Shown: piece after piece, positions 43,950 through 52,795 of the stretch | How the letters are laid out: each line of letters starts with the position of its first letter | Numbering within the stretch: the first letter of the stretch is position 1 | Origin: Syntrophobacteraceae bacterium | GTDB taxonomy: Bacteria > Desulfobacterota > Syntrophobacteria > Syntrophobacterales > Syntrophobacteraceae | Assembly (NCBI GenBank): GCA_025454175.1 | Contig: JALOOX010000035.1 | Span: 1 to 60,469, forward strand | DNA length: 60,469 nt | Direction: 5' to 3' | Notes under the pieces: generated by a model | Database searches by the model: none | What the model saw: the letters and a program-made list of their open reading frames with translations, nothing else | What the model was told of the DNA's origin: nothing | Made by a program: the position numbers and the translations under genes

Positions 43950-45899
43950 ATGATGGATTTCTTCAAAGATCCGGTATTGGTCGCCGCTGCGCTCGGTTCG
44001 GGACTGCCGCTGCTGTCCATGGCGGTGATTCTGATCTTCACCAGGCACGATCAGCGCGTTTCAGCCACCATCTCGGTGGGGGCCATCGCCACTTCCTGGG
44101 TTTGCGCCGTATATCTTTTGATCAAGCTGTGGGACGCCGGTGCGGCTGTTCAGTACCAGGCGCCCTGGCTCATCGCCGACGACATCGTGATCCCCTTCGG
44201 GTATCTCCTGGATCCGCTGAGCCTCCTGATGCTGTGCATCGTGGCCACCATCAGCTTTCTGGTTCAGGTCTACTCGCTGGGCTACATGGCCGGCGACCCA
44301 GGCTTCAGCAGGTATTACGCGTTCCAGTCGCTCTTTGCCTGGGCCATGATGAGCATGGTGATCGCTCCCAGCATGCTACAGCTCTTCATTTTCTGGGAGA
44401 TGGTCGGTCTCGCGTCCTACCTTCTGATCGGCTTCTATTATGAAAAGTACAGCGCATCCCAGGCCGGCAAGAAGGCATTCGTGATGACGCGCACGGCGGA
44501 TATATTCTTTTTCCTTGGGCTGATCATCCTGGTGCTCGGCTTCGGGGATCTCGGCATCATCAAGATGAACGAGGCGGCCCATGCGCACACGCTGCCGCCT
44601 TACCTGATCACCATCTCGGCCTGCCTGATCTTCGGCGGCGTCATGGGCAAGAGCGCGCAGTTTCCGCTGCTCACCTGGTTGCCGGACGCCATGGAAGGCC
44701 CGACTCCCGTCAGCGCGCTGCTCCACTCGGCCACCATGGTGGCGGCGGGTGTCTACATGTTCAGCCGCATTTTCCCCTTCTATTCACAGTCAGCAGAGGC
44801 CATGTCCATGGCTCTGGCCATCGGGACCATCACCATGCTGCTGTCATCCACCATGGCCATGGCAACTTACGACCTCAAGCAGGTATGGGCCTATTCGACG
44901 GTGAGCCAGCTGGGATTCATGGTGATGGGCCTTGCGGCGGGCGGCTACTTCGCCGGGGTGTTCCATCTCACGACCCATGCCGGGTTCAAGGCGCTGCTCT
45001 TCCTTTGCTCCGGCATATTCATTCACGAGTATCACACCAACGACTTCAGGGTCATCGGCAAGCATGGCGGAAGGTCCCTCACCATCCCCATGGTCTGTAT
45101 GACGATCGGCGCCCTTGCTCTTTCCGGTATTTTCCCGTTCTCGGGCTTCTTCAGCAAGGAAGCAATTCTTGGCGTGCTGGCCCAGCACCCCAACAAGCTC
45201 TGGCTGGGTGCGGGACTCCTGGGCGCCCTCATGACGGCCTACTACACCTTCAGGCTCATCTTTTTCATGGTCTTTCCCCAGGGCGAGGTCCATCACGCCG
45301 GACATCATGATTCCGCGCATGGCCACGGCCATGGCGAGGAGGCTGGGGATCATCATGGATACGTCTTCTGGAGCATGGCCGTGCCGGTGATGATACTGGC
45401 CGGAGTCACGCTGGTGCTCGGTTTTTCGCAGTCTTCGCTGGAGCACTTCCTGATGAGTACCGTGCCGGGAGCCCATGGAGCCGCGGCCGATGCGCACCAC
45501 GGCGGCGAGCACGGGGCGGGGCACTACATGCTGCTCATCAGCGCCGTCAGCCTGGCTGTGGGTGGTATCGTCTGGGCCTACATTGAATTTGGCAGAAAGG
45601 GAGCGAAGCAGGAGGGTTTCCTTCGAAGGATGCCGGCCGTGGAAGAGCTCTTCGCACGCCGCTGGTACCTGGATGACCTGCTCAGGAAGGCCCTGGACAG
45701 GCTGGTCTACTCCGGCCTCACCAACATCTTCACCCGCAACGACCGCAGAATCATCGACGGCGGCATCGACGGAATATGTGAATTCACCGTTGGAAGCGGC
45801 CGGTTCTTCAGCTTCATGCAGTCGGGATTGCTTCAGCAGAACCTGCTCGTCATGATTGCCGCGGTTGCGCTGGTGGTGCTGTTCTTCCTGTTCAGTTAG
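43950..45899 (+). CDS. nuoL: NADH-quinone oxidoreductase subunit L (proton pump)
   Basis: The 649-residue antiporter-like subunit has the core motifs FIFWEMVGLASYLLIGFYYE (pump Glu), FPLLTWLPDAMEGPTPVSAL (channel Lys/His area) and HLTTHAGFKALLFLCSG. The C-terminal part carries the long lateral helix region. Between late helices lie two His-rich soluble loops: HHAGHHDSAHGHGHGEEAGD (about residues 447-466) and HGAAADAHHGGEHGAGHY (about 509-526). These are richer than usual and might bind metal. Length is within the normal range. Confidence 0.95.
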   Translation: MMDFFKDPVLVAAALGSGLPLLSMAVILIFTRHDQRVSATISVGAIATSWVCAVYLLIKLWDAGAAVQYQAPWLIADDIVIPFGYLLDPLSLLMLCIVATISFLVQVYSLGYMAGDPGFSRYYAFQSLFAWAMMSMVIAPSMLQLFIFWEMVGLASYLLIGFYYEKYSASQAGKKAFVMTRTADIFFFLGLIILVLGFGDLGIIKMNEAAHAHTLPPYLITISACLIFGGVMGKSAQFPLLTWLPDAMEGPTPVSALLHSATMVAAGVYMFSRIFPFYSQSAEAMSMALAIGTITMLLSSTMAMATYDLKQVWAYSTVSQLGFMVMGLAAGGYFAGVFHLTTHAGFKALLFLCSGIFIHEYHTNDFRVIGKHGGRSLTIPMVCMTIGALALSGIFPFSGFFSKEAILGVLAQHPNKLWLGAGLLGALMTAYYTFRLIFFMVFPQGEVHHAGHHDSAHGHGHGEEAGDHHGYVFWSMAVPVMILAGVTLVLGFSQSSLEHFLMSTVPGAHGAAADAHHGGEHGAGHYMLLISAVSLAVGGIVWAYIEFGRKGAKQEGFLRRMPAVEELFARRWYLDDLLRKALDRLVYSGLTNIFTRNDRRIIDGGIDGICEFTVGSGRFFSFMQSGLLQQNLLVMIAAVALVVLFFLFS

Positions 45900-45992
45900 A
45901 GGGGCTGTGGCGTGCCGCGATAGCCTGTGAGTTTGTGGAATGGGTGAAGTCTTGGAACACGGAACCTCTTACCAGTGTGGACGGGCTAGCTT

Positions 45993-47468
45993 ATGACTGC
46001 GATGGAAATGGCTAATTTTCCGATCCTTTCCGCAATCCTGATGTCGACGATTGCCGGGTTGCTCACGATTCTGTTCATTCCTGACGACCGACCCAAGCTC
46101 GTGAAACAGGTGAGCCTGTTTTATGCTGCAATCGGGCTGGTGCTGAGTATCTATGTATACCAGGCCTACGACATCGAGAAGGGCGGTCTTCAGTTTGTGG
46201 AGCGCTACCTCTGGGTCAAGGGACTGGGGATCTACTGGTTCCATGCACTGGACGGCATCAACGCCCCCATGCTTCTGCTGACCTCCGTGGTTCTTTTCAC
46301 GGGGATTCTCACCATGTGGGACCTGGAGCTGAGGGTGAAGGAATTCTTCGCCTTCATGTTTCTGCTGGTTGCGGGGGTTTACGGGGTCTTCATGTCCATG
46401 GACCTCTTCTGGATTTTCGTCTGGTATGACGTGTCGCTGTTCCCCATGTACCCGCTCATAGCCATCTGGGGGGGCACGCGGAAGGAATACGGCGGTATGA
46501 AGTTGACCCTGTACCTCCTGGCGGGCAGCGCATTGATTCTGCCCGGCATCATCTACCTCTGGGTACAGGGCGGCGCCCACACCTTCGACATTTTCGAGCT
46601 GCAGCGCATCGGTTTCTCGCCGCAGGTCCAGAAGGTGGCGTTCGTGATGCTGTTTCTTGGCTTCGGCATCCTCGCCGGTGTGTGGCCGTTCCATACATGG
46701 TCGCCGGTTGGCCACGTTGCGGCTCCCACGGCCGTGAGCATGATCCACGCCGGCGTGCTGATGAAGCTTGGGGCCTACGGGATCCTGAGACTTGGAATGA
46801 CGCTCTGTCCGGAGGGGCTCGCGTACTGGGCGAACTTCATGGCTCTCCTGGCTACCGTCGGCATCGTATACGGAGCTTTCGTGGGGTTGGCGCAGACCGA
46901 CCTCAAATACGTCATCGGCTATTCGAGTGTGTCCCACATGGGGATTGTGGGCCTGGGGCTGTCCACCATGACGGTCAACGGCATCAACGGAGCCGTTTTT
47001 CAGATGTTCGCCCACGGCGTCATGACGGCTCTGCTCTTCTCCGCGGTGGGGTACATCTATGATCGCACCCACACCAAGATGATTCCGGATCTTGGAGGGC
47101 TGTCCAGGACCATGCCCGTGGCCTCGACTTTCTTCATCATTGCCGCCTTCGCGGGTATCGGGGTGCCCTTCATGGCGAGCTTCTGGGCTGAGCTGCTGGT
47201 TTTCGTGTCCTCGGTGCAGACGTACCCCGTACGGGGCATTCTGGCGGTGAGTGGTCTGGCGGTGAGTGCGCTCTTCATGCTTCGGGTGGTTCAGAGGACG
47301 TTCTATGGTGAGAAGAACGAGCGGTGGGAGCACATTCCGGACGTCTCGTTGTTTATGGCGTCGCCACGAATCATCCTGGTCGGTGTGATCATTTTCTTCG
47401 GGATGTTCCCGCGGGTGATGCTGGACGTGATCCAGAGTGCGGTGATCCCATTTGTGGGCAACCTGTAG
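45993..47468 (+). CDS. nuoM: NADH-quinone oxidoreductase subunit M (proton pump)
   Basis: The 491-residue antiporter-like protein has FWIFVWYDVSLFPMYPLIAI, where the pump Glu seen in NuoL's FWEMVGLASY is replaced by Asp (WYDVSL). GVWPFHTWSPVGHVAAPTAV and IGYSSVSHMGIVGLGL are both NuoM signatures. It has about fourteen helices and is preceded by a 93-base gap, longer than elsewhere in the operon. The Glu-to-Asp change at the helix-5 position is worth noting. Confidence 0.94.
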   Translation: MTAMEMANFPILSAILMSTIAGLLTILFIPDDRPKLVKQVSLFYAAIGLVLSIYVYQAYDIEKGGLQFVERYLWVKGLGIYWFHALDGINAPMLLLTSVVLFTGILTMWDLELRVKEFFAFMFLLVAGVYGVFMSMDLFWIFVWYDVSLFPMYPLIAIWGGTRKEYGGMKLTLYLLAGSALILPGIIYLWVQGGAHTFDIFELQRIGFSPQVQKVAFVMLFLGFGILAGVWPFHTWSPVGHVAAPTAVSMIHAGVLMKLGAYGILRLGMTLCPEGLAYWANFMALLATVGIVYGAFVGLAQTDLKYVIGYSSVSHMGIVGLGLSTMTVNGINGAVFQMFAHGVMTALLFSAVGYIYDRTHTKMIPDLGGLSRTMPVASTFFIIAAFAGIGVPFMASFWAELLVFVSSVQTYPVRGILAVSGLAVSALFMLRVVQRTFYGEKNERWEHIPDVSLFMASPRIILVGVIIFFGMFPRVMLDVIQSAVIPFVGNL

Positions 47469-47492
47469 GCCTGATGAGGGGAAGAGTGGACG

Positions 47493-48914
47493 ATGAAGGA
47501 ATTGATCCTGTTTGCGCCTGAATTGAGCTACACATTGATGGCTTTGGTCTTCTTCTGGCTCGCCATCCAGAAGAAGGTGGACCAGGGAAGAGCCTACATG
47601 TTTGCCCTGGTGCTGTCGGGACTGGGCCTGGCGGTTGCGGTGCTCTGTGCCGGACAGCAGGGAATGCTTTTCTTTGACGCCTACCGCATCGATCTCTACA
47701 GCCAGCTTTTCAAGATTCTGCTCGCTCTCGGGACTTTCTTGGTGATCTTCAGCTGTTCCGAGCTCAAGGGAATCGATGTACGCCATCATCCCGAGTTCTA
47801 TCTGTTCATTTCCGTCTGTACCCTCGGGATGATGATGCTCGTGAGTGCGGTGGAGCTTCTGACGATCTATGTCTCCATCGAGCTGTCCTCCTATTCGCTC
47901 TACCTGCTGGTTTCCATGCGCCGCGGGGAAGATCGGTACGCGGAGACGGGCATCAAGTATTTCATGGTCGGGGTGACCGCCTCGGCCTTCATGGTGTTTG
48001 GAATCAGCTACCTGTTCGGTGTTACGCATACGACTTACATCGCCGACATCAGCAAGATCCTGCCTGGAGTCATCAACGAGCCCGCGGCCATCATCGGTCT
48101 GGTTCTGGCCCTGTCGGGGTTCTTCTTCAAGCAGGCTCTTTTCCCGTTCCACGTCTGGGCGCCTGATGTCTACCAGGGGGCAGCCAACCAGGTCACGACC
48201 TATGTGGGTACGGCCTCGAAGATGGCGGCCGCTGCCCTCGTGATCCGGCTCGTCGGCTTCTCCGGCGGCGAGAGTCCGGTCTTTGTGAATCTGCTCTATG
48301 CGCTCTCCGTGCTGTCCATGACCTTCGGCAATCTGGTCGCCATCATCCAGAAGGACCTCAAAAGGCTTCTGGCCTACTCGAGCATCGCCCACGCCGGTTA
48401 CATGATGATCGGTATCCTTGCCATGACCGAGCGGGGTTATGCGACGGCGATTTACTACGCCATCGCCTACCTGGTGATGGGATTTGCCTGCTTCATGGTC
48501 ATGATGAAGATAGCCGACGACGGCCACAACCTGGAGATCAAGGAGCTCGCCGGCCTGCACAAGAGGTCGCCATTGCTGGCCATGACGCTGATGATGGGGC
48601 TCTTTGGACTTGCCGGCATTCCGCCCACGGTCGGGTTCACAGGAAAGTTCCTGGTCTTTGCGGCCGCCCTCGAGAAGGGCTACCTGGTCTTGACCATCAT
48701 TGCCATGATCAATGCCACCATATCTCTTTATTACTACCTGATCGTCATTAAGGCCGCCTATCTCCTCGAGCCTGTGCGGCCCTATCCTCCGGTACGGGTG
48801 GATTCCTGGACCAGGGCCATGTGTATCATCCTGGTGGTGGGCATGGTTTACGTGGGCATCTTCCCTGACCAGTTCGTGGCACTGACGGAGGCTGCGGCGC
48901 GCAGCCTGCCCTAG
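47493..48914 (+). CDS. nuoN: NADH-quinone oxidoreductase subunit N (proton pump)
   Basis: The 473-residue antiporter-like protein has [20 protein letters not shown] (pump Glu), [20 protein letters not shown] (channel Lys and His) and [20 protein letters not shown]. It has fourteen predicted helices. The end of the gene is followed by an unusual mini-NuoF and then nuoG, rather than the operon end. Confidence 0.95.
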   Translation: MKELILFAPELSYTLMALVFFWLAIQKKVDQGRAYMFALVLSGLGLAVAVLCAGQQGMLFFDAYRIDLYSQLFKILLALGTFLVIFSCSELKGIDVRHHPEFYLFISVCTLGMMMLVSAVELLTIYVSIELSSYSLYLLVSMRRGEDRYAETGIKYFMVGVTASAFMVFGISYLFGVTHTTYIADISKILPGVINEPAAIIGLVLALSGFFFKQALFPFHVWAPDVYQGAANQVTTYVGTASKMAAAALVIRLVGFSGGESPVFVNLLYALSVLSMTFGNLVAIIQKDLKRLLAYSSIAHAGYMMIGILAMTERGYATAIYYAIAYLVMGFACFMVMMKIADDGHNLEIKELAGLHKRSPLLAMTLMMGLFGLAGIPPTVGFTGKFLVFAAALEKGYLVLTIIAMINATISLYYYLIVIKAAYLLEPVRPYPPVRVDSWTRAMCIILVVGMVYVGIFPDQFVALTEAAARSLP

Positions 48915-49029
48915 GCTAAGGTGAACGTTCGCGCGGATTTGGCTTCCGAGAGGCTTACGAGTCCGCGCGCCGATCTGAGGGTGATGGAAACCTGGCCGCG
49001 TTTCAACGAAGAGAAAGCGAACAAAAGCC

Positions 49030-49896
49030 ATGCTGGGAGAAACGTTGAAGAGCAAGATACTTGGAAAAGAGAAGGCTTGGATTCCTTTTGGCGGCAGGAG
49101 CGGTCAAGCATCAGGAGCGGGTGAGACGGGCGCCCAGGGCGACGCACGCGAGAGCTTCTGTGCTCCCTCGATGGAGGGGGCCTGCGTAACGGTGTGTACT
49201 TCGAAGGCTGGATGTCATTGCGGGAGCGAAGCGGTGCGGGAAGCCTTCGTTGACGAGCTGGCCAGGAGAAACCTCCCCGTGGAGGTAGGACTGGGGAAGG
49301 TTGGCTGCGGGGGCAAGTGCAGGAACGGCCCCTATGTCGGTTTTCCAGCCAGGGAGTTTTTCTACCTTGGCGTGAAGCCTGAGAATGTGGCCCAGATTGT
49401 CGAGGAAAGCCTGGTCAAGGGTTATGTACTGTTCCCTTATCTCTCCATAGGTCCCGACCGGTCCTATCGGAACGATATCATTTACGAGAAGGATACCGGA
49501 TTGATCGCCACCATCCACGACAAGGTGTGCTTGGTCGAGGTGGCGAAATATTTTCTGGATTTCGAGTCCGGTTTGTCATGTGGAAAGTGTGTGCCATGCC
49601 GCATCGGCATGCAGCGGATGATGGAGAGCATGGACCGGATGGTTTCCGGAACGGGGACTACCGAGGACCTCGATCAGGTCAAGTCCCTCTGTCAGGCCAT
49701 GCTCGACGCGCCCATGTGCGAATTTGCCATGACGAGTAGCCGTCCCGTTTTGAGTGCCATAACTCATTTCGAAGACGAGTTCAGGGCTCACATCGAGCGC
49801 CAGGAATGCCCTGCGGGAGTCTGTGCGGAACTCGTTGAGATACAGCGGAAGCGAGCCATCAGGGAAAGACTCAAGGGGAAGACCAAAAAGAAATAA
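49030..49896 (+). CDS. Mini-NuoF: thioredoxin-like [2Fe-2S] domain joined to [4Fe-4S] domain, no FMN/NADH domain
   Basis: The 288-residue protein is built from the two ends of an Hnd/Hym-type NuoF. Residues about 50-140 are a thioredoxin-like [2Fe-2S] domain with C56, C62 (VCTSKAGC) and C93, C97 (GCGGKC), continuing GPYVGFPAREFFYLGVKPEN. Residues about 165-265 are the NADH-4Fe-4S domain with C184, C187, C190 (SCGKCVPCR) and C230. The roughly 240 residues that bind FMN and NADH are absent, joined by a short linker (IIYEKDTGLIATIHDKV). The first 45 residues are Gly/Ala-rich. It lies in the nuo operon between nuoN and nuoG, so it is probably a redox subunit of this complex. Ribosome site weak. 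Confidence 0.8.
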   Translation: MLGETLKSKILGKEKAWIPFGGRSGQASGAGETGAQGDARESFCAPSMEGACVTVCTSKAGCHCGSEAVREAFVDELARRNLPVEVGLGKVGCGGKCRNGPYVGFPAREFFYLGVKPENVAQIVEESLVKGYVLFPYLSIGPDRSYRNDIIYEKDTGLIATIHDKVCLVEVAKYFLDFESGLSCGKCVPCRIGMQRMMESMDRMVSGTGTTEDLDQVKSLCQAMLDAPMCEFAMTSSRPVLSAITHFEDEFRAHIERQECPAGVCAELVEIQRKRAIRERLKGKTKKK

Positions 49897-49966
49897 GGCC
49901 GGAGGGTGAGTCAGGGGCTCTGAAGGATCTCATAGCTACGAAAGATACTCAAAGGAATAAGCTGCT

Positions 49967-52273
49967 ATGGCAAAAGTCACGCTTAAAATCAATGGCCAGG
50001 AAGTGGAAGTAGAGAAGGGCACAACGATTCTTGAAGCTGCGAAGGAAATTGGAGTCTACATTCCGGTACTCTGCTACCATCCCAACCTGCCGCTGGAGGA
50101 AGCTTGCAGGATATGTGTTGTGGAGGACGTGAGGGGCAGCTGGTCCACTCTCGTTGCGGGGTGCGTCTTCCCCTGCAGGAACGGAATGGTCATCGAGACC
50201 GACTCCGAGATGGTCATGGATGCCCGTCGGACCATCATGAACCTGCTGCTCTCCGATCATCCCAACGACTGCATGACATGTTATGCGGCGGGTGAATGCG
50301 AGCTTCAGGACATGGCCCACCTTTACGGCATCAAGGGGGAAGGCTACAAGGGCGAGCGTCACAAATATCCTGTCGACTACGATAAGAACGCTTACCTTTT
50401 CTTGGACATGAATAAATGCATTCTGTGCCGCCGATGCATTCGGGCCTGTCACGACATCGAGGGTGCCGACATCTGGACCAAGGTCGGGCGCGGGTTCAAC
50501 CAGCGAATCTCGACGGCCTTTGAACTGCCGCTGGAAGATGCGGGTTGCGAGTTCTGCGGCCATTGCGCCGATTTCTGCCCGGTGGACGCCATCGGGTTTC
50601 GAGGGGGCAGAGGGCAGGTGAGATCCTGGCAGCTGCGGAAGACCTCGACGGTGTGCCTTCAGTGTGCCTCCGGATGCCGGGCCAGTTACGAGACCATTGA
50701 CGGCAAGGTGGTGAGAGTGCGTGGAGACTTCAATTCGCCCGCCAACTCCGGAGCCTTGTGCAAGCTGGGCCGCTTCAATTTCAATTTCATCAATTCGCCT
50801 GAGCGGCTTACGGAAGCCAGCGTCAAGGGATCTGGCCCGGTGAGCCTCGAGGAGGCTCTCAACGCCGCCGCCGCCGGACTGGAAAAGGTCAGGGAATCGG
50901 CGGGTGGGTCCGCAATCGGGGTTCTTTGCGGCGGCATGCTGACCAACGAGGAATACTACATGGCCCAGAAGCTGGCCCGTGGCGCGCTCTCCACCAACAA
51001 CGTGGACAACGTGGCCGGACCCTGGCAGCAGGCCATCTATGACGGCCTTTCCAACAGCCTTGGCATGGGGGCCATGACCAACACCCTGGATGACATTGCC
51101 AGGGCCCGCGCCGTCCTGGTGCTCGGCTCCAACACCCTCGAAAAGCATGCCATAGCGGCCCTTCGAGCCCGCAAGGCGCGCCGCGAGGAGGGGGTTGCGC
51201 TCATCGTGGCTCATCCTGAGGCCGTTCCCCTGACGAAGACCGCCAGCATGCATTTGAAGATCAACTCCGGAACCGAGGACCAGCTTCTGCTGGGGCTTCT
51301 GAAGGTGGTGGTGGCCGAGGAGCTCTTCAAGCAGGAGTACCTCGACAACTACACCCAGGATCTCCAGAAGCTCACCAAGAGCCTGGAGAAGGTCAACCTG
51401 GCTGAAGTGGCCGAGAAGACCGGCATCGGGGAGGAGCAGATCAGGGAAGCCGCCCGGCTTTATGCGAGCCAGAGCCCGGCGTGCCTGGTGTATGGCGTGG
51501 ATCATGGATCGCCCAAGAGCGAGGGCTTCTATCGGATGTGCGCTGCGCTGCAGCTGCTCCTGGGTTCCGTCGGCGTTGCCGGGGGCGGGGTATGCGTGAT
51601 GGGTGGCGCGGGCAACGCTCAGGGAGCCGCCGATTTCGGCGCCGTGCCCAAGTATCTGACCGGATACCGTCCCGCCACTTCTTCCGCTGCCCGGAAGGTG
51701 GTCGGAAAGCTCTGGGGGGCCGAGCTGGCCGACAAGGCCGGCCTTAGCTGGCCCGAGATGTTTGAGGCCATCGAGAAGGGAGAGCTCAAGGCGCTTCACC
51801 TCGTTGGAGTGGATCCTTTCGAGCTTGGAATTCCCAAGGAAAAAGTGATCGCTTTGCTGGGAAGGCTCGAGTTTCTGGTGGTGCAGGATTGTGTCGCCAA
51901 TGAAGCGAGCAAGATGGCTCACGTGGTGCTGCCGGCCTCGAGCTTCATCGAGAAGGAGGGGACGGCCACCAACTGCGAGCGTCGGGTGCAAAGCCTTGAA
52001 AAGGCCATGGACAGTCCGGGTGCCGCCAGCTCTGACTTCGAGCTCATCAACGGGCTGCTGGGTATTTTGAAGCCTGAGCTCAAGGCCGAAAGCCTTGGAA
52101 GCGCTTTTGTCGAGGCCGTTCAGCTGATTACGGAGCTGAGTGGTGTGGAGCCCGGCCAGATCGCCGTTGACGGGCTGCAGTGGCCTGTGACTTCCGCTGG
52201 GTCCGGGACCGAGCGGTTGGGTCTTCCGGAAGACGGCAAGGTGAAATTCCGCTTTTTTGCCGCGCGGATTTAG
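49967..52273 (+). CDS. nuoG: NADH-quinone oxidoreductase subunit G
   Basis: The 768-residue iron-sulfur subunit begins with an N-terminal [2Fe-2S] domain (PVLCYHPNLPLEEACRICVV) and a His-Cys3 cluster region (HPNDCMTCYAAGECELQDMA). Two [4Fe-4S] sites follow (CILCRRCIRACHD, CEFCGHCADFCP), then a molybdopterin-oxidoreductase-like domain with its own [4Fe-4S] Cys set (VCLQCASGCRASYE). The position that carries Mo-binding Cys/Sec in formate dehydrogenases reads VAGPWQQAIYDGLS, with no Cys, as expected for an inactive NuoG. It contacts NuoE/F and should also contact the mini-NuoF. It is the last gene of the operon, followed by two hairpins. Confidence 0.92.
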   Translation: MAKVTLKINGQEVEVEKGTTILEAAKEIGVYIPVLCYHPNLPLEEACRICVVEDVRGSWSTLVAGCVFPCRNGMVIETDSEMVMDARRTIMNLLLSDHPNDCMTCYAAGECELQDMAHLYGIKGEGYKGERHKYPVDYDKNAYLFLDMNKCILCRRCIRACHDIEGADIWTKVGRGFNQRISTAFELPLEDAGCEFCGHCADFCPVDAIGFRGGRGQVRSWQLRKTSTVCLQCASGCRASYETIDGKVVRVRGDFNSPANSGALCKLGRFNFNFINSPERLTEASVKGSGPVSLEEALNAAAAGLEKVRESAGGSAIGVLCGGMLTNEEYYMAQKLARGALSTNNVDNVAGPWQQAIYDGLSNSLGMGAMTNTLDDIARARAVLVLGSNTLEKHAIAALRARKARREEGVALIVAHPEAVPLTKTASMHLKINSGTEDQLLLGLLKVVVAEELFKQEYLDNYTQDLQKLTKSLEKVNLAEVAEKTGIGEEQIREAARLYASQSPACLVYGVDHGSPKSEGFYRMCAALQLLLGSVGVAGGGVCVMGGAGNAQGAADFGAVPKYLTGYRPATSSAARKVVGKLWGAELADKAGLSWPEMFEAIEKGELKALHLVGVDPFELGIPKEKVIALLGRLEFLVVQDCVANEASKMAHVVLPASSFIEKEGTATNCERRVQSLEKAMDSPGAASSDFELINGLLGILKPELKAESLGSAFVEAVQLITELSGVEPGQIAVDGLQWPVTSAGSGTERLGLPEDGKVKFRFFAARI

Positions 52274-52301
52274 GCGACGGGTTGATATTCAAGGAGCCGG
52301 G

Positions 52302-52335
52302 CCGCTCCGATGCCGTTTGAGATGGATCGGAGCGG
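52302..52335 (+). terminator. Stem-loop after nuoG
   Basis: CCGCTCCGAT pairs perfectly with ATCGGAGCGG (10 pairs, 14-base loop) 28 bases after the nuoG stop. It has no T-run and probably works with the next hairpin. Confidence 0.5.
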
Positions 52336-52356
52336 TTCGGTGGACAGCAGGACCGA

Positions 52357-52390
52357 GCCGGTGGTGCGAAGGGTGCATCACCGGCTTTTT
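52357..52390 (+). terminator. Rho-independent terminator of the nuo operon
   Basis: GCCGGTGGTGC pairs with GCATCACCGGC (one mismatch) and is followed directly by TTTTT. This is the likely end of the nuo transcript. Confidence 0.7.
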
Positions 52391-52471
52391 CATTTGGATT
52401 GGGTCGGTGGAAAGTCCGGGACAAGCCCGGGCCGACGATGGTGCAGCTTTCCCTGAAAGTGGTGTCGGTCG

Positions 52472-52763
52472 TCATGAGGTGGTCTCTTGGTCAGACTGGT
52501 CAGACTTTTCGGCCATCGGGCGGGTGCCTTTACACCGCGGGTAATCGGAACATCCCCGGAAGGCATTTCCGGAGCGCTTGCCTTGCCGGGCGCCACGTCC
52601 GTGCTTCAGTCGCTCGCGCATGGCCCGGGCTTCCTGAGAGTCCTTGTGCCAGACGCTGAAGCCACGCTGGATCAGGAAGCTCTTGTAGTCCTTCGTATCG
52701 TGTCACCGGGATCCGCTTCGGCATCCCCAGGGGGAGCGCCCCACACAACCACACTTCACCCAT
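52472..52763 (-). pseudogene. Frameshifted remnant with a topoisomerase-type C4 zinc finger
   Basis: On the minus strand, bases 52702 to 52472 read as protein without a start: DYKSFLIQRGFSVWHKDSQ, AMRERLKHGRGARQGKRSG, then FRGCSDYPRCKGTRPM, the C-X-X-Y-P-X-C pattern of topoisomerase I zinc fingers, and a stop at 52472. Just upstream, in a neighbouring frame, MPKRIPVTRY fits the same protein, so one frameshift near 52700 separates the start from the body. It looks like a decayed small zinc-finger gene. The 52274-52795 gap holds only this and two hairpins. Confidence 0.5.
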
Positions 52764-52795
52764 TCCAGCCCATCGGCCATTGCACGGGTAAAGAC

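Noticed and set aside
45969-49055. 1028-codon antisense open frame across nuoM and nuoN
   Set aside because: It is opposite to clearly conserved genes, is rich in His/Gln/Arg/Asp as expected for an antisense shadow, and has no family pattern. Similar shadows at 4064-6226 and 55471-57786 were rejected for the same reason.
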